Notes under the pieces: model-generated
Told to the model about the DNA's origin: nothing
Seen by the model: only the letters and a program-made list of their open reading frames with translations
The model's database searches: none
Part shown: positions 8,701 through 16,178 of the stretch, piece by piece
How the letters are laid out: the number at the start of each line of letters is the position of its first letter
Numbering within the stretch: position 1 is the stretch's first letter
NCBI RefSeq assembly: GCF_022664435.1
Contig: NZ_JAKREU010000001.1
Location: forward strand, 310,001-374,000
Length of the DNA: 64,000 nucleotides
DNA from: Sphingomonas panni
GTDB taxonomy: Bacteria > Pseudomonadota > Alphaproteobacteria > Sphingomonadales > Sphingomonadaceae
Reading direction: 5' to 3'
Translations under genes and position numbers: made by a program

Positions 8701-8864
8701 CCAAAGCGAAAGCGGCTATCCGCTGGGTAGGCGGTGTGAACCGGCTCGGGGAGTATGGCGAATGGGCCTACTTATTTGTAACCGATCCGGGCCGTGTCGC
8801 TGAGGAGTTAAATGCCTATACCGTTGCGAAAAGCACGGAAAGGCTGTTCGAGCTAACGGCTTAG
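5715..8864 (+). CDS. Type III-like restriction helicase-endonuclease (Res), BPTD_3080-like
   Basis: This 1049-aa protein pairs with the methyltransferase upstream; the TGATG overlap implies translational coupling. Motifs in order: Walker A MATGSGKTTV near residue 182, Walker B/DEAH FNDEAHH near 335, motif III-like VDLSATPF near 397, motif VI-like QVVGRALRR near 666, and a C-terminal PD-(D/E)xK-type nuclease pattern (IPDFIVV .. VIVEIKGQ) near 968-990. It would translocate on or track DNA and cut near unmethylated sites. Its layout matches the BPTD_3080 family of restriction endonucleases more than EcoP1I-type Res. All key residues appear intact, so the system is probably active. Confidence 0.9.
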   Translation: MPAPQKQEPPVTVAEVESPIINSPFIEPQCHWQIERGKPPVKADGRRRASYFYRVPEHSGRGRRNRAQAEMFESERGEEVELEIVNLIRERVKEWREGARSGGVTYDGASPVTKELLDLWRSDERMQRLFFAQIEAAETIIFLVEAADIYRKGIPEIPKDEPGLAAKAEGLRAFLRYACKMATGSGKTTVMGMLASWSILNSVATPRDDRFSDTILIVCPNVTIRERLQELDPALGDLSLYRTRQLVPPHRMEELRRGEVMIANWHRLAKKETNTVNGDSAKVVKAGEPVEVVKNAGKANETVETKYFESDAAWFKRIRRELGSGKGRSPHWLIFNDEAHHAYRRGDVAEGDEQTLDEDKDLAKKNAREATIWIEGLDRIHKLAGGSRRRGIYLCVDLSATPFYIQGSGNEVGKPFPWVVSDFGLLDAIESGLVKIPQLPSRDVSGAEEAAYFNIWRWVQAKAKEDGFGTNVTPQIVMNYASAPINLLATEWHQRFLEWQQFAKVQHKHPVPPVFIVVCRDTAVAREVHGWLATGEGGYGESPAWFRNEPGQEVTVRIDSKVIEDIEEGGTKDETRRLRFILDTIGKAEWPGRKVPEEWAELVRKHNDKAASEDNDGSLKWIDERIPPGRDVRCIVSVAMLAEGWDANTVTHIVGLRPFGSQLLCEQVVGRALRRKSYALNEETQMFAEETAKVFGVPFELIPFKVSPSGETPSQPDPNHIYSVPEKAEFEITFPIVTGYHQSGQFDVFVDWEQVAKVTIDPMKIPQTVELTPLTTPDGTLAAYGPGEKPILSLKDWRAIFREQQVAFRLAKEICTRWAADNGAAAVPMQVLFPKVAFAAKRFLAEKLDRKGDSQPCDVLLVGEYMQAAVGALLEAIKKGASTSDAEVAVIPIGAAGRGSTLYVDFHTTKPIYPVTRCHLNAMVADTQKWEQSAAFLLDSHPGVRRWVKNDRLGFFIPYRNRGVPARYIPDFIVVTDKGLNVIVEIKGQVTDSADAKAKAAIRWVGGVNRLGEYGEWAYLFVTDPGRVAEELNAYTVAKSTERLFELTA

Positions 8865-8886
8865 CAAGGGCTAATTGGGGGGCGCT

Positions 8887-11178
8887 ATGATCGAACATTT
8901 TCAACTACTGCGAAATATCGGACAGTTCGACAATATTAGCCCTCCGGCGCAGTCTGCTCTCACGCCTTTCACTCTGATTTATGCTGAAAATGCTCGTGGA
9001 AAGACAACACTGGCGGCAGTGCTACGTTCTTTAGCGACCAACAACCCACAGCTTGTCCTCGACCGCCACCGGCTCGGTGCACAGAATCCGCCCCATGTTG
9101 TTGTTCGCCACGCTGGAGGGCCCGCCGTTTTTCAGAACGGCTCGTGGTCACAATCGCTGCCCGATGCTGCAATCTTCGATGATGCGTTTGTTTCAGCAAA
9201 CGTATGTTCGGGGATCGAAGTGCAAACTGCGCACCGTCAAAAGCTGCATGAGCTGATCCTTGGTGCACAGGGAGTTGCACTCAGCGGGGCACTTCAGGGG
9301 CATGTCGCCCGTATTGAAGAACACAACACGGCGCTACGCCAGTTGGCCGAAGCAATACCTGGGGGAGCGCTAGGACCCTACAAGGTTGACGCGTTTTGCG
9401 ATCTCGAATCAGATGAGGACATCGACCGGAAAATTCAGGAAGCGGAGAGACGGCTGGCAGCGGCTAGGTCGGCCGATGCGATACGGCAAAGACCCGGATT
9501 TCAAGCGATCCGCCTCCCAGATTTCGACATCGATGAGATTGATGGCATCCTTGGGCGCACCCTTGCCGATCTTGAAGCCGCCGCCGCAGCGCGCGTGCGC
9601 AGCCACATCGTCAAGCTGGGTCGCGGCGGTGAGAACTGGATATCCGACGGCATGGTACTCATCGCGCCTGCCTCTGAGGGAAACGAAGGGGAGGTCTGCC
9701 CATTCTGCGCGCAAGGCCTCGCGGGCTCCGACTTAATCGCTCACTACCGTGCATACTTCAGCCAAGCATATGAAGACCTAAAAGCTGCCATACGACAGAC
9801 CGGGATTGCGGTACGTGATACTCATGCCGGTGACATACCTTCCGCATTCGAGCGCGACGTGCGCACGGCCGCGCAGGCTCATGAGTTCTGGAAGGACTTC
9901 GCAGAGCTGCCGGCAATCGACATCGACACTGCGGCCATAGCCCGGCAATGGAACTCCGCACGTGAGTCCGTCCTTGAACAGCTTCGCGCAAAGGCTACTT
10001 CGCCATTGGAAGCGATGGCGCTCACGCAGGAAACAAGGCAATCTATCCAAGACTATCGCGCGCGTGTCGCCGAAGTGGCGACACTTTCCGAGCGCCTGGT
10101 TAGGGCCAACGCCCGGCTGGAAGTCGTCAAAGAGCAAGCTGCCGCAGATGACCTTTCTGCATTGCGTACGGACCTCGCCAAGCTGAACGCACAGAAAGCG
10201 CGATACGAGCCGGAGGTCTTGCCTCACTGCGCGAACTATCTGGCAGAGAGGGCAGCGAAAACGGCAACTGAGGCGCTTCGAACGCAGGCCCGCGCGGCCC
10301 TCGACCAGTATCGGCAGCAGATTTTCCCCGCGTTTGAGGCGGCGATTAACGACTACCTGCGCCGCTTTGGCGCGTCGTTTCGCCTTGGGGAAGTCCAGTC
10401 GGTCAACAACAGATCAGGTTCGTCCGCGTCGTACGTAGTCATTATCAATCAGCAAAACGTGGATGTCACGGCCGAATCTGGCCCGTCCTTCAGAAACACA
10501 CTTAGCGCAGGAGATCGAAATACGCTGGCCCTCGCCTTCTTTTTCGCATCGCTGGAACAAGACCCGAACCTTGCGAACAAGATCGTCGTAATCGACGATC
10601 CGATGACAAGCCTCGACGATCATCGCACGCTGCGAACGCGCGAGGAAATCATGGCGTTGGCCGCAAAGGTTCGTCAGGTGATTGTACTTTCCCACTCCAA
10701 ACCGTTCTTGTGCAGCCTTTGGGAGCAGGCTGACAGGAACGTTTCAGTTGCCCTGAGGATCAACAGGGCGGCCATCGGATCAGAAATTACTGTCTGGGAT
10801 GTACGTAGCGACAGCATTTCCGAGCACGACAAGCGCCATGAGCTTGTCAGGGCTTACATGCAGGTTGCTAATCCCGCTAGGGAACGGGAGGTTGCGCAGG
10901 CTTTAAGGCCGATACTAGAGTCATTTATGCGTGTAGCTTACCCAGAGCACTTTCCGCCGGGAACGCTCCTTGGGCCTTTCATTGGGCTATGCGACCAACG
11001 CGTCGGTAAGCCGGGAGAAATACTCTCCGCAGCTGATATCACCGAACTCAGATTGCTGCTCAACTACGCCAATAGATTTCACCACGACACCAACCCGGCC
11101 TGGCAGACCGCCGCGATCAACGACGCGGAGCTGACGGACTTCTCACAGCGGACCCTGATCTTCGCTTCACGGCGCTAG
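8887..11178 (+). CDS. Zinc-hook AAA ATPase, PrrC/RloC-like, candidate anticodon or RNA nuclease
   Basis: This 763-aa protein has an ABC/SMC-type ATPase split by a long helical insert, as in the AAA_13 group containing PrrC and RloC. Visible: Walker A AENARGKTT near residue 36 (first glycine replaced by alanine), a CPFC zinc-hook motif near 272, predicted coiled coil on either side (about 180-230 and 380-480), ABC signature LSAGDRNTLA near 540, Walker B IVVIDDPMTSLDD near 565, and an SHSKPF histidine switch near 602. The C-terminal region has R-x3-E (RPILE, about 674) and a later NRFHH (about 730), reminiscent of the Arg-Glu-His nuclease centre of PrrC/RloC, but this match is weak. Start ATG 8887 has a GGGGGG ribosome site; an upstream TTG at 8875 is less likely. 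It lies 22 bp after res, so probably the same operon. Confidence 0.78.
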   Translation: MIEHFQLLRNIGQFDNISPPAQSALTPFTLIYAENARGKTTLAAVLRSLATNNPQLVLDRHRLGAQNPPHVVVRHAGGPAVFQNGSWSQSLPDAAIFDDAFVSANVCSGIEVQTAHRQKLHELILGAQGVALSGALQGHVARIEEHNTALRQLAEAIPGGALGPYKVDAFCDLESDEDIDRKIQEAERRLAAARSADAIRQRPGFQAIRLPDFDIDEIDGILGRTLADLEAAAAARVRSHIVKLGRGGENWISDGMVLIAPASEGNEGEVCPFCAQGLAGSDLIAHYRAYFSQAYEDLKAAIRQTGIAVRDTHAGDIPSAFERDVRTAAQAHEFWKDFAELPAIDIDTAAIARQWNSARESVLEQLRAKATSPLEAMALTQETRQSIQDYRARVAEVATLSERLVRANARLEVVKEQAAADDLSALRTDLAKLNAQKARYEPEVLPHCANYLAERAAKTATEALRTQARAALDQYRQQIFPAFEAAINDYLRRFGASFRLGEVQSVNNRSGSSASYVVIINQQNVDVTAESGPSFRNTLSAGDRNTLALAFFFASLEQDPNLANKIVVIDDPMTSLDDHRTLRTREEIMALAAKVRQVIVLSHSKPFLCSLWEQADRNVSVALRINRAAIGSEITVWDVRSDSISEHDKRHELVRAYMQVANPAREREVAQALRPILESFMRVAYPEHFPPGTLLGPFIGLCDQRVGKPGEILSAADITELRLLLNYANRFHHDTNPAWQTAAINDAELTDFSQRTLIFASRR

Positions 11179-11464
11179 TGTTGTTGCTGGACAATACAGC
11201 CGACGAAAGTGCGCTTACACAGTTTTGGCGAGCCGCGACGCCGCTTCCCACTCCCTGACTTTGCAAGTCGCTAGCGCCTCAATTTAGAGGGCTATAGCGT
11301 AGGTGTAGTTCTCAGTTTCGTCGGCTTCGGCCCGCCATTCACGCCTGTTCGATAGCTATTCGCCCGGACCTGCCCACCCGCGACCGTGAGACGGGCCGCG
11401 CATCCCCCCGGCATTTTCCAGTTCAAGGGACTGGACCGCGGCATCGCGAGCATCGCAAGACAGG
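11179..11464. other. Junction between accessory segment and core genome
   Basis: These 286 bases separate the defence cassette from the core gene purU. Composition shifts from mixed to GC-rich. I see no tRNA gene, no integrase, and no repeat matching the left part of the window, so the actual attachment site, if any, cannot be placed. The last about 60 bases should hold the purU promoter and leader. Confidence 0.4.
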
Positions 11465-12361
11465 GTGACGCGAACCGCGATGGGCTTTGGGGGACAGAGT
11501 AACGTGAGCAGCATCTACACGCTTCGGCTGCAATGCCCCGACCGGCCGGGACTGGTGGCGCGGGTTGCCGGATTCCTGGCGGAACGCGGGGCGAATATCA
11601 TCGATGCGCAGCAGTTCGACGATCCCGTGTCGAACCAGTTCTTCATGCGCATCGCCTTCTCACCGGGCGAGGCGGGATCAATCGCGCGGCTGCAGTCTGA
11701 ATTCGCGCCGATCGCCGATGCCGCGCAGATGCAATGGGCGCTGCGCGATCAGGCGACGCCGAAGCGGGTGCTGCTCATGGTGTCGAAATGGGACCATTGC
11801 CTGCTGGACCTGCTCTATCGCACCCGGCTGGGCGAATTGCCGATGGAGGTGGTGGCGATCGCGTCGAACCATCCGCGCGACGTGCTGCACGCGTCGATGA
11901 TCGACGGCATTCCGTTTCACCACCTGCCCGTGACCCGCGATACGAAGGCGGCGCAGGAAGCGCGGATCAAGCAATTGGTCGACGACAGCGGGGCCGAACT
12001 GGTCGTCCTCGCCCGCTATATGCAGATCCTGTCGGACGATCTCGCCGCGTTCCTGTCGGGCCGCTGCATCAACATCCATCACAGCTTCCTGCCCGGGTTC
12101 AAGGGCGCGAAGCCCTATCACCAGGCCCATGCGCGCGGGGTGAAGATGATCGGCGCAACCGCCCATTATGTCACCGCCGATCTAGACGAAGGGCCGATCA
12201 TTCACCAGGACGTCGAACCGATCAGCCATGCCGACACGCCCGACGACCTGATCCGCAAGGGGCGCGACATCGAACGCCGCGTCCTGGCGGAGGCGGTGCG
12301 ACTACACCTGAACGACCGGGTATTCCCCAACGGCGCGCGGACGGTCGTCTTTCGCGGCTGA
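11465..12361 (+). CDS. purU: Formyltetrahydrofolate deformylase PurU
   Basis: PurU hydrolyses 10-formyltetrahydrofolate to formate and tetrahydrofolate, balancing one-carbon units and supplying formate. The N-terminal ACT domain (YTLRLQCPDRPGLVARVAGF, about residues 17-36) is followed by a formyltransferase-fold catalytic domain. The active-site pattern NIHHSFLPGFKGA (about 200-212) and the HYVTADLDEGPII motif (about 231) are intact. The GTG at 11465 is the longest start; ATG 11480 or GTG 11504 (starting VSSIYTLRLQ) would give a protein beginning right at the ACT domain, and 11504 is the more family-like start. It is the first core gene right of the accessory segment. Confidence 0.95.
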   Translation: MTRTAMGFGGQSNVSSIYTLRLQCPDRPGLVARVAGFLAERGANIIDAQQFDDPVSNQFFMRIAFSPGEAGSIARLQSEFAPIADAAQMQWALRDQATPKRVLLMVSKWDHCLLDLLYRTRLGELPMEVVAIASNHPRDVLHASMIDGIPFHHLPVTRDTKAAQEARIKQLVDDSGAELVVLARYMQILSDDLAAFLSGRCINIHHSFLPGFKGAKPYHQAHARGVKMIGATAHYVTADLDEGPIIHQDVEPISHADTPDDLIRKGRDIERRVLAEAVRLHLNDRVFPNGARTVVFRG

Positions 12362-12482
12362 GGCCATAAGGCGGGGATCACAGGCCATGCCCTGGAATTA
12401 TACAGCCGAAAATTGATCCTTGACCGCCATCGGTCCGAAACGCACCAAATCGTATATCGGAGTCGTTACCATAGGATAACGA

Positions 12483-13004
12483 ATGCGGATCGCTTGGGCA
12501 TTGTGCGCGACCATAGCCGTCGCAACCGCAGCCGTTGCCGCACCCTCAGGCGAGGATCACCCGCTGCTGCCGCGCTATGCCGGTGCCGAACTGCGCGAAT
12601 ATCGCGCGCCGGCGCTTGATCGGGTGACGCTGCCGATCGCCCGGATCGACGATGTGAACACCGTCCGCGCGGTGCAGACGGTGGAGGGACAGGTTACGCA
12701 TATCGACTATGCGGTCCGGCCGGCGATCCCGACACTTGCGATCGCACGGCATTACGCCGCCGCGCTGGAACGCGGCGGCTATCGCACCGTGTTCGACTGC
12801 ACCGGCGAAGCCGCCTGCGGCAAACATATGGGCGAACTGATCTTCCTGTCGGACCGGGTGGCGCCGTCCGGCTTTGCCGACGGGCTGTTCGGCAACCGGA
12901 TGCGGGTGATCGTCGCGCGACGCGGCGACGACTGGGCGATGCTGCACCTGTACGAGGGGCCGGATCGCAGCACCATCTATCAGGTCACCGTCGACCGGAA
13001 CTGA
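12483..13004 (+). CDS. Exported protein of unknown function, DUF4892-like
   Basis: This 173-aa protein begins with a signal peptide (MRIAWALCATIAVATAAVAA). The mature part starts DHPLLPRYAGAEL, similar to the DUF4892 periplasmic domain, and contains two cysteines (FDCTGEAACG, about residues 101-110) able to form a disulfide. DUF4892 proteins of other bacteria often carry an OmpA-like domain behind this module; that domain is absent here. The gene is followed 29 bp later by a glycine-zipper protein on the same strand. Function is unknown. Confidence 0.75.
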   Translation: MRIAWALCATIAVATAAVAAPSGEDHPLLPRYAGAELREYRAPALDRVTLPIARIDDVNTVRAVQTVEGQVTHIDYAVRPAIPTLAIARHYAAALERGGYRTVFDCTGEAACGKHMGELIFLSDRVAPSGFADGLFGNRMRVIVARRGDDWAMLHLYEGPDRSTIYQVTVDRN

Positions 13005-13033
13005 CCATCCTCTCTACAAGAAGGGCGCGTATC

Positions 13034-13456
13034 GTGAAGTTCACCCCTGTAGCGATCATCATGGCGGCAACCGCACTGGCCGCGCCCCCGGCGATGGCAC
13101 AGAAAAAGCCCGCCGCGCCCCCGAAACCTGTCGCGACCGCATCGGGCGCCGTCGCGGCGACCGGCCCGAAGGTGCATACGTCGGAGGCACGCGACGTGAC
13201 GTCCTGCTCGCGCACGGTGAATGGCGGCGGCGATGCGGCGGTCGGGCTGGCGGTGGGCGGACTGCTCGGCAGCAAGGTCGGCGGCGGTGCCACCGGCATC
13301 CTGGCCGGTAGCGCGATCGGCGGCGTGGCGGGCAGCGAAATCGAAAAGAAGCGTCGCTGCGGCCCCGATGCCGATATCGAAAGCAACGCCGCAAGCGACC
13401 CCGCCCCCCGAAAGAAGCGCGGCATCGGCGGCCTGCGCAACGCCCTCGGCCTGTAA
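13034..13456 (+). CDS. Exported glycine-zipper protein
   Basis: This 140-aa protein has a signal peptide ending at PAMAQ (about residue 23), then a low-complexity Lys/Pro/Ala stretch, then a glycine-zipper hairpin (VGLAVGGLLGSKVGGGATG and the following AGSAIGGVAGSEI, about 72-106) of the type seen in YMGG/Rick_17kDa outer-membrane proteins. A lysine/arginine cluster follows (EKKRRC), and the protein ends in a basic tail. It probably associates with the envelope. It is the middle gene of three small envelope genes on this strand. Confidence 0.75.
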   Translation: MKFTPVAIIMAATALAAPPAMAQKKPAAPPKPVATASGAVAATGPKVHTSEARDVTSCSRTVNGGGDAAVGLAVGGLLGSKVGGGATGILAGSAIGGVAGSEIEKKRRCGPDADIESNAASDPAPRKKRGIGGLRNALGL

Positions 13457-13477
13457 GGCGGCGGGGCACTGGCAGCG

Positions 13478-14023
13478 ATGCGACACAAGGCGATCGGAAT
13501 GGGGGTGGCGCTGGCCGTGCCACTGGTCGGGCTGGCGATGCTGCACCATGATCTGGCGGATGCGCAGGTACCGGCACCGCCGTTCATCTGCAACGGCGTG
13601 CGACAGGGCAGCCCGAACTGCCCGCCGCCCACGCCGGTCCTCAAGGACTTCTTCAAGCTCAATCGATCGTTCGGCGCGCTCGCCTATGACGATGCAAAGG
13701 GCAACTGGTTCGGCAGCTACCAATATCCCTCGAAACGGGCGGCGCAGGACGGGGTGATGGACAATTGCGCGGCCAATGGCGGCACCGCCTGCCGGCTGAT
13801 GCTGTCCTACACCAACCAGTGCGCCGCCGTGGCGCGCGCGGTACAGGACGGTCGCGATGTCGTGGGGCATGACAGCGTCGATACCGGCAGCACGCAGGAT
13901 GAAGCGGTCGCGAATGTCCGCCGGTCCTGCCAGAGCGACTGGGGCACGCAGATCTGTTCGATCAAGCTGGTCAATTGCAGCCACCACGACGTCGTGAAAT
14001 GGTCCGAATGGGTGTACGAGTAA
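13478..14023 (+). CDS. DUF4189 domain-containing exported protein
   Basis: This 181-aa protein carries an N-terminal signal or anchor (about residues 5-25) and a DUF4189 domain: FGALAYDDAKGNWFGSYQYP, then repeats of A..C..N and CRLMLSYTNQCAAVA. The six or more cysteines in the mature part probably pair as disulfides in the periplasm. The family has no known function. The gene follows the glycine-zipper gene by 21 bp and is convergent with phaB. Confidence 0.85.
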   Translation: MRHKAIGMGVALAVPLVGLAMLHHDLADAQVPAPPFICNGVRQGSPNCPPPTPVLKDFFKLNRSFGALAYDDAKGNWFGSYQYPSKRAAQDGVMDNCAANGGTACRLMLSYTNQCAAVARAVQDGRDVVGHDSVDTGSTQDEAVANVRRSCQSDWGTQICSIKLVNCSHHDVVKWSEWVYE

Positions 14024-14131
14024 AGGCCTCCGCTGCGGCCTGCAGTACCCCGTGACCGGGCCGGCGCGACGCCGATCGCCGCCGCCGGCCTGTTGGGGTG
14101 ACGCGAAGGGACAGCCCCCCGCGTCGCCCGA

Positions 14132-14854
14132 TCAATACATGTGCTGGCCGCCGTTGATGCTTAGCGTCGAACCGGTGACGAAGCCGCCCTCTTCCGAACA
14201 CAGGAACGCCACGCCGCGTGCGATCTCGCTCGCCTGGCCCAGACGGCCGACCGGAATCTTCGCCACGATCTTTTCCAGCACGTCGGCCGGCACCGCTGCC
14301 ACCATGTCGGTGTCGATATAGCCCGGTGCGATCGCGTTGACCGTCACGCCGAACCGCGCACCTTCCTGTGCCAGCGCCTTGGTGAAGCCGTGGATGCCCG
14401 ACTTGGCGGCGGCATAGTTCACCTGGCCATACTGGCCGGCCTGTCCGTTGATCGACCCGATATTGACGATGCGGCCCCATTTGCGGTCGCGCATGCCGGG
14501 AAAGGTCGCCTTGGCAAGGTTGAAGCAGCCGCCAAGGTTCGTGCGGATCACGTCGTCCCACATGTCGTAGGTCATCTTCAGCAGCGTACCGTCGCGCGTG
14601 ATGCCGGCATTGTTGACGACGATGTCGACCGGACCGAGCGCCTCCTCGATCGCCTTCACGCCGGCCTGGGTCGCTTCGAAATCGCCCACGTCGAACTTGA
14701 ACGCGGCGATGCCGGTGCGGTCGCTAAAGGCCTTCGCCTTTTCCTCGTTGCCGGCATAGTTGGCGGCGACGGTGATGCCCATGTCCTTGAGCGCAAGGCT
14801 GATTGCCTCACCGATCCCGCGCGTGCCGCCGGTGACGATCGCTACCCGTGCCAT
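14132..14854 (-). CDS. phaB: Acetoacetyl-CoA reductase PhaB
   Basis: This 240-aa short-chain dehydrogenase reduces acetoacetyl-CoA to (R)-3-hydroxybutyryl-CoA with NADPH for polyhydroxybutyrate synthesis. Seen: the TGGTRGIG cofactor loop (about 8-15), NNAG (about 83), catalytic Ser in NIGSINGQ (about 137), YAAAKSG Tyr-Lys pair (about 150-154), and the C-terminal NGGQHMY. GQAGQYGQ before the catalytic Tyr is typical of PhaB rather than FabG. It starts 30 bp after the hemH stop and is probably cotranscribed. No PHA synthase or thiolase gene lies in the window. Confidence 0.93.
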   Translation of the reverse strand: MARVAIVTGGTRGIGEAISLALKDMGITVAANYAGNEEKAKAFSDRTGIAAFKFDVGDFEATQAGVKAIEEALGPVDIVVNNAGITRDGTLLKMTYDMWDDVIRTNLGGCFNLAKATFPGMRDRKWGRIVNIGSINGQAGQYGQVNYAAAKSGIHGFTKALAQEGARFGVTVNAIAPGYIDTDMVAAVPADVLEKIVAKIPVGRLGQASEIARGVAFLCSEEGGFVTGSTLSINGGQHMY

Positions 14855-14884
14855 GCATTCTCTCCTACGAAAGTTTCAACCCTG

Positions 14885-15892
14885 CTAGGCCGGGTCGACC
14901 CATCCCGCAAGTTCGCGCGCGATAATGTTGCGCAACATTTTATTGCCTGTCGCTTCGGCATTCAGGCACGGAAGATACGCGAAATCGGTGCCGCCCGCTT
15001 CCTCGAAGCTCTCCCTTCCCCGGATCGCCAGTTCCTCCAGCGTTTCCAGACAATCGGCCGAAAAGCCCGGCGCAAAGATCGCAACGCGACGCTTGCCCGC
15101 CTTCGCCAGTTCGACCAGCGTCTCGTCGGTCGCCGGCCCCAGCCACTTGGCGGGGCCGAAGCGCGACTGGAACGCGACGGTCAGCGACCGACCCAGCGCC
15201 TCCTGCACCAGCCGCGCGGTCTTCTGGCAGTGGCAATGATAGGGGTCGCCCAGTTCCAGCGTCCGCTTGGGCATTCCGTGAAAGCTGGCGACGATGGCGT
15301 CCGGTTCGAACGCGAGCTTCGCCAGATCCTCCCGGAGCGTCGTCACCAGCGCATCGATATAGAGCGGATCGTCATAATAGGGCGGCAGGGTACGGATCGC
15401 GGGCTGCCAGCGCAGTTGTGCCAGATGCGCGAACGCCTTGTCGTTGGCGGTCGCGGTCGTCGCTGCGCAATATTGCGGGTAGAGCGGGGCGAGGAGGATG
15501 CGGTCGCACCCTTGCGCGCGCAACGCCTCGATCCGGCTGGCGATCGACGGATTGCCGTATCGCATCGCCCAATCGATCACGACACCATCGCCGAACGCAC
15601 CCTGCATCGCGTCCGACTGCGCGCGCGTGATCGCGGCGAGCGGCGATCCCTTGTCGCTCCACACTTGCTGATACGCGTGGGCCGATTTCTTCGGGCGGGT
15701 ATTCAGGATGATGCCGCGCAATATCGGCTGCCACGCGATCGGCGGAATTTCCACCACCCGCCGGTCGGACAGGAACTCGGCAAGGTAACGCTTGACCGAG
15801 CGCGGCGACGGATCGTCGGGCGTGCCGAGGTTCATCAGCAACACGCCGATGCGGCGCTTAGGGATGGCGGGATGATTCGACGGGCGTTCCAT
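14885..15892 (-). CDS. hemH: Ferrochelatase
   Basis: HemH inserts ferrous iron into protoporphyrin IX, the last step of protoheme synthesis. At 335 aa it has the usual length. Family features include LLMNLGTPDDP near residue 18, LAPLYPQY near 152, the SFHGMPKR histidine motif near 205, DPYHCHCQKTAR near 217, QSRFGPAKWLGP near 243, and PGFSADCLETLEEL near 278. The start ATG at 15892 opens after a repeat-rich spacer. It is upstream of phaB on the same strand. Confidence 0.96.
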   Translation of the reverse strand: MERPSNHPAIPKRRIGVLLMNLGTPDDPSPRSVKRYLAEFLSDRRVVEIPPIAWQPILRGIILNTRPKKSAHAYQQVWSDKGSPLAAITRAQSDAMQGAFGDGVVIDWAMRYGNPSIASRIEALRAQGCDRILLAPLYPQYCAATTATANDKAFAHLAQLRWQPAIRTLPPYYDDPLYIDALVTTLREDLAKLAFEPDAIVASFHGMPKRTLELGDPYHCHCQKTARLVQEALGRSLTVAFQSRFGPAKWLGPATDETLVELAKAGKRRVAIFAPGFSADCLETLEELAIRGRESFEEAGGTDFAYLPCLNAEATGNKMLRNIIARELAGWVDPA

Positions 15893-15964
15893 GGGCGGGG
15901 TTAACGCGCGACGGGGCGGTTCGGGGCAAGCTGTATTTTGGGGCGGGCGGGTTCGCCGAAAAAG

Positions 15965-16157
15965 TTGTTTTCACGCGAAGGCGCGAAGACGCGAAGGGGG
16001 CGCGTCCGTGGCGGTGCCTCACGATCGGGAGACGACATCGTTCGCTGATAGCAGGAGAAGAGGCCGCTGGCGCGGAAGACGCTTCCTGTCGCGCGCCTCC
16101 TCCGCGCCTTCGCGCCTTCGCGCGTTCGCGCCTTCGCGCCTTCGCGCCTTCGCGTGA
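15965..16157. repeat. Degenerate long inverted repeat with a 6-copy CGCGCCTT tandem array
   Basis: The left arm (TTTTCACGCGAAGGCGCG, from about 15968) matches in inverted form the right arm ending CTTCGCGTGATCC at 16159. The right arm contains six tandem copies of the 8-mer CGCGCCTT (16103-16150, one copy with a single change). It is a shortened member of the long inverted repeats at 19.7, 25.3 and 42.1 kb and lacks their internal GCGCAGAG block. Confidence 0.7.
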
Positions 16158-16178
16158 TCCAATCTTCCTACCAGCCTG

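Noticed and set aside
11179..11464. tRNA gene or attachment site at the accessory/core junction.
   Set aside because: No cloverleaf-compatible segment or repeat shared with the left part of the window could be found by eye.
14390..15904. Plus-strand frame of 504 codons spanning phaB and hemH.
   Set aside because: Both phaB and hemH are complete on the minus strand; the plus frame is a compositional artefact.
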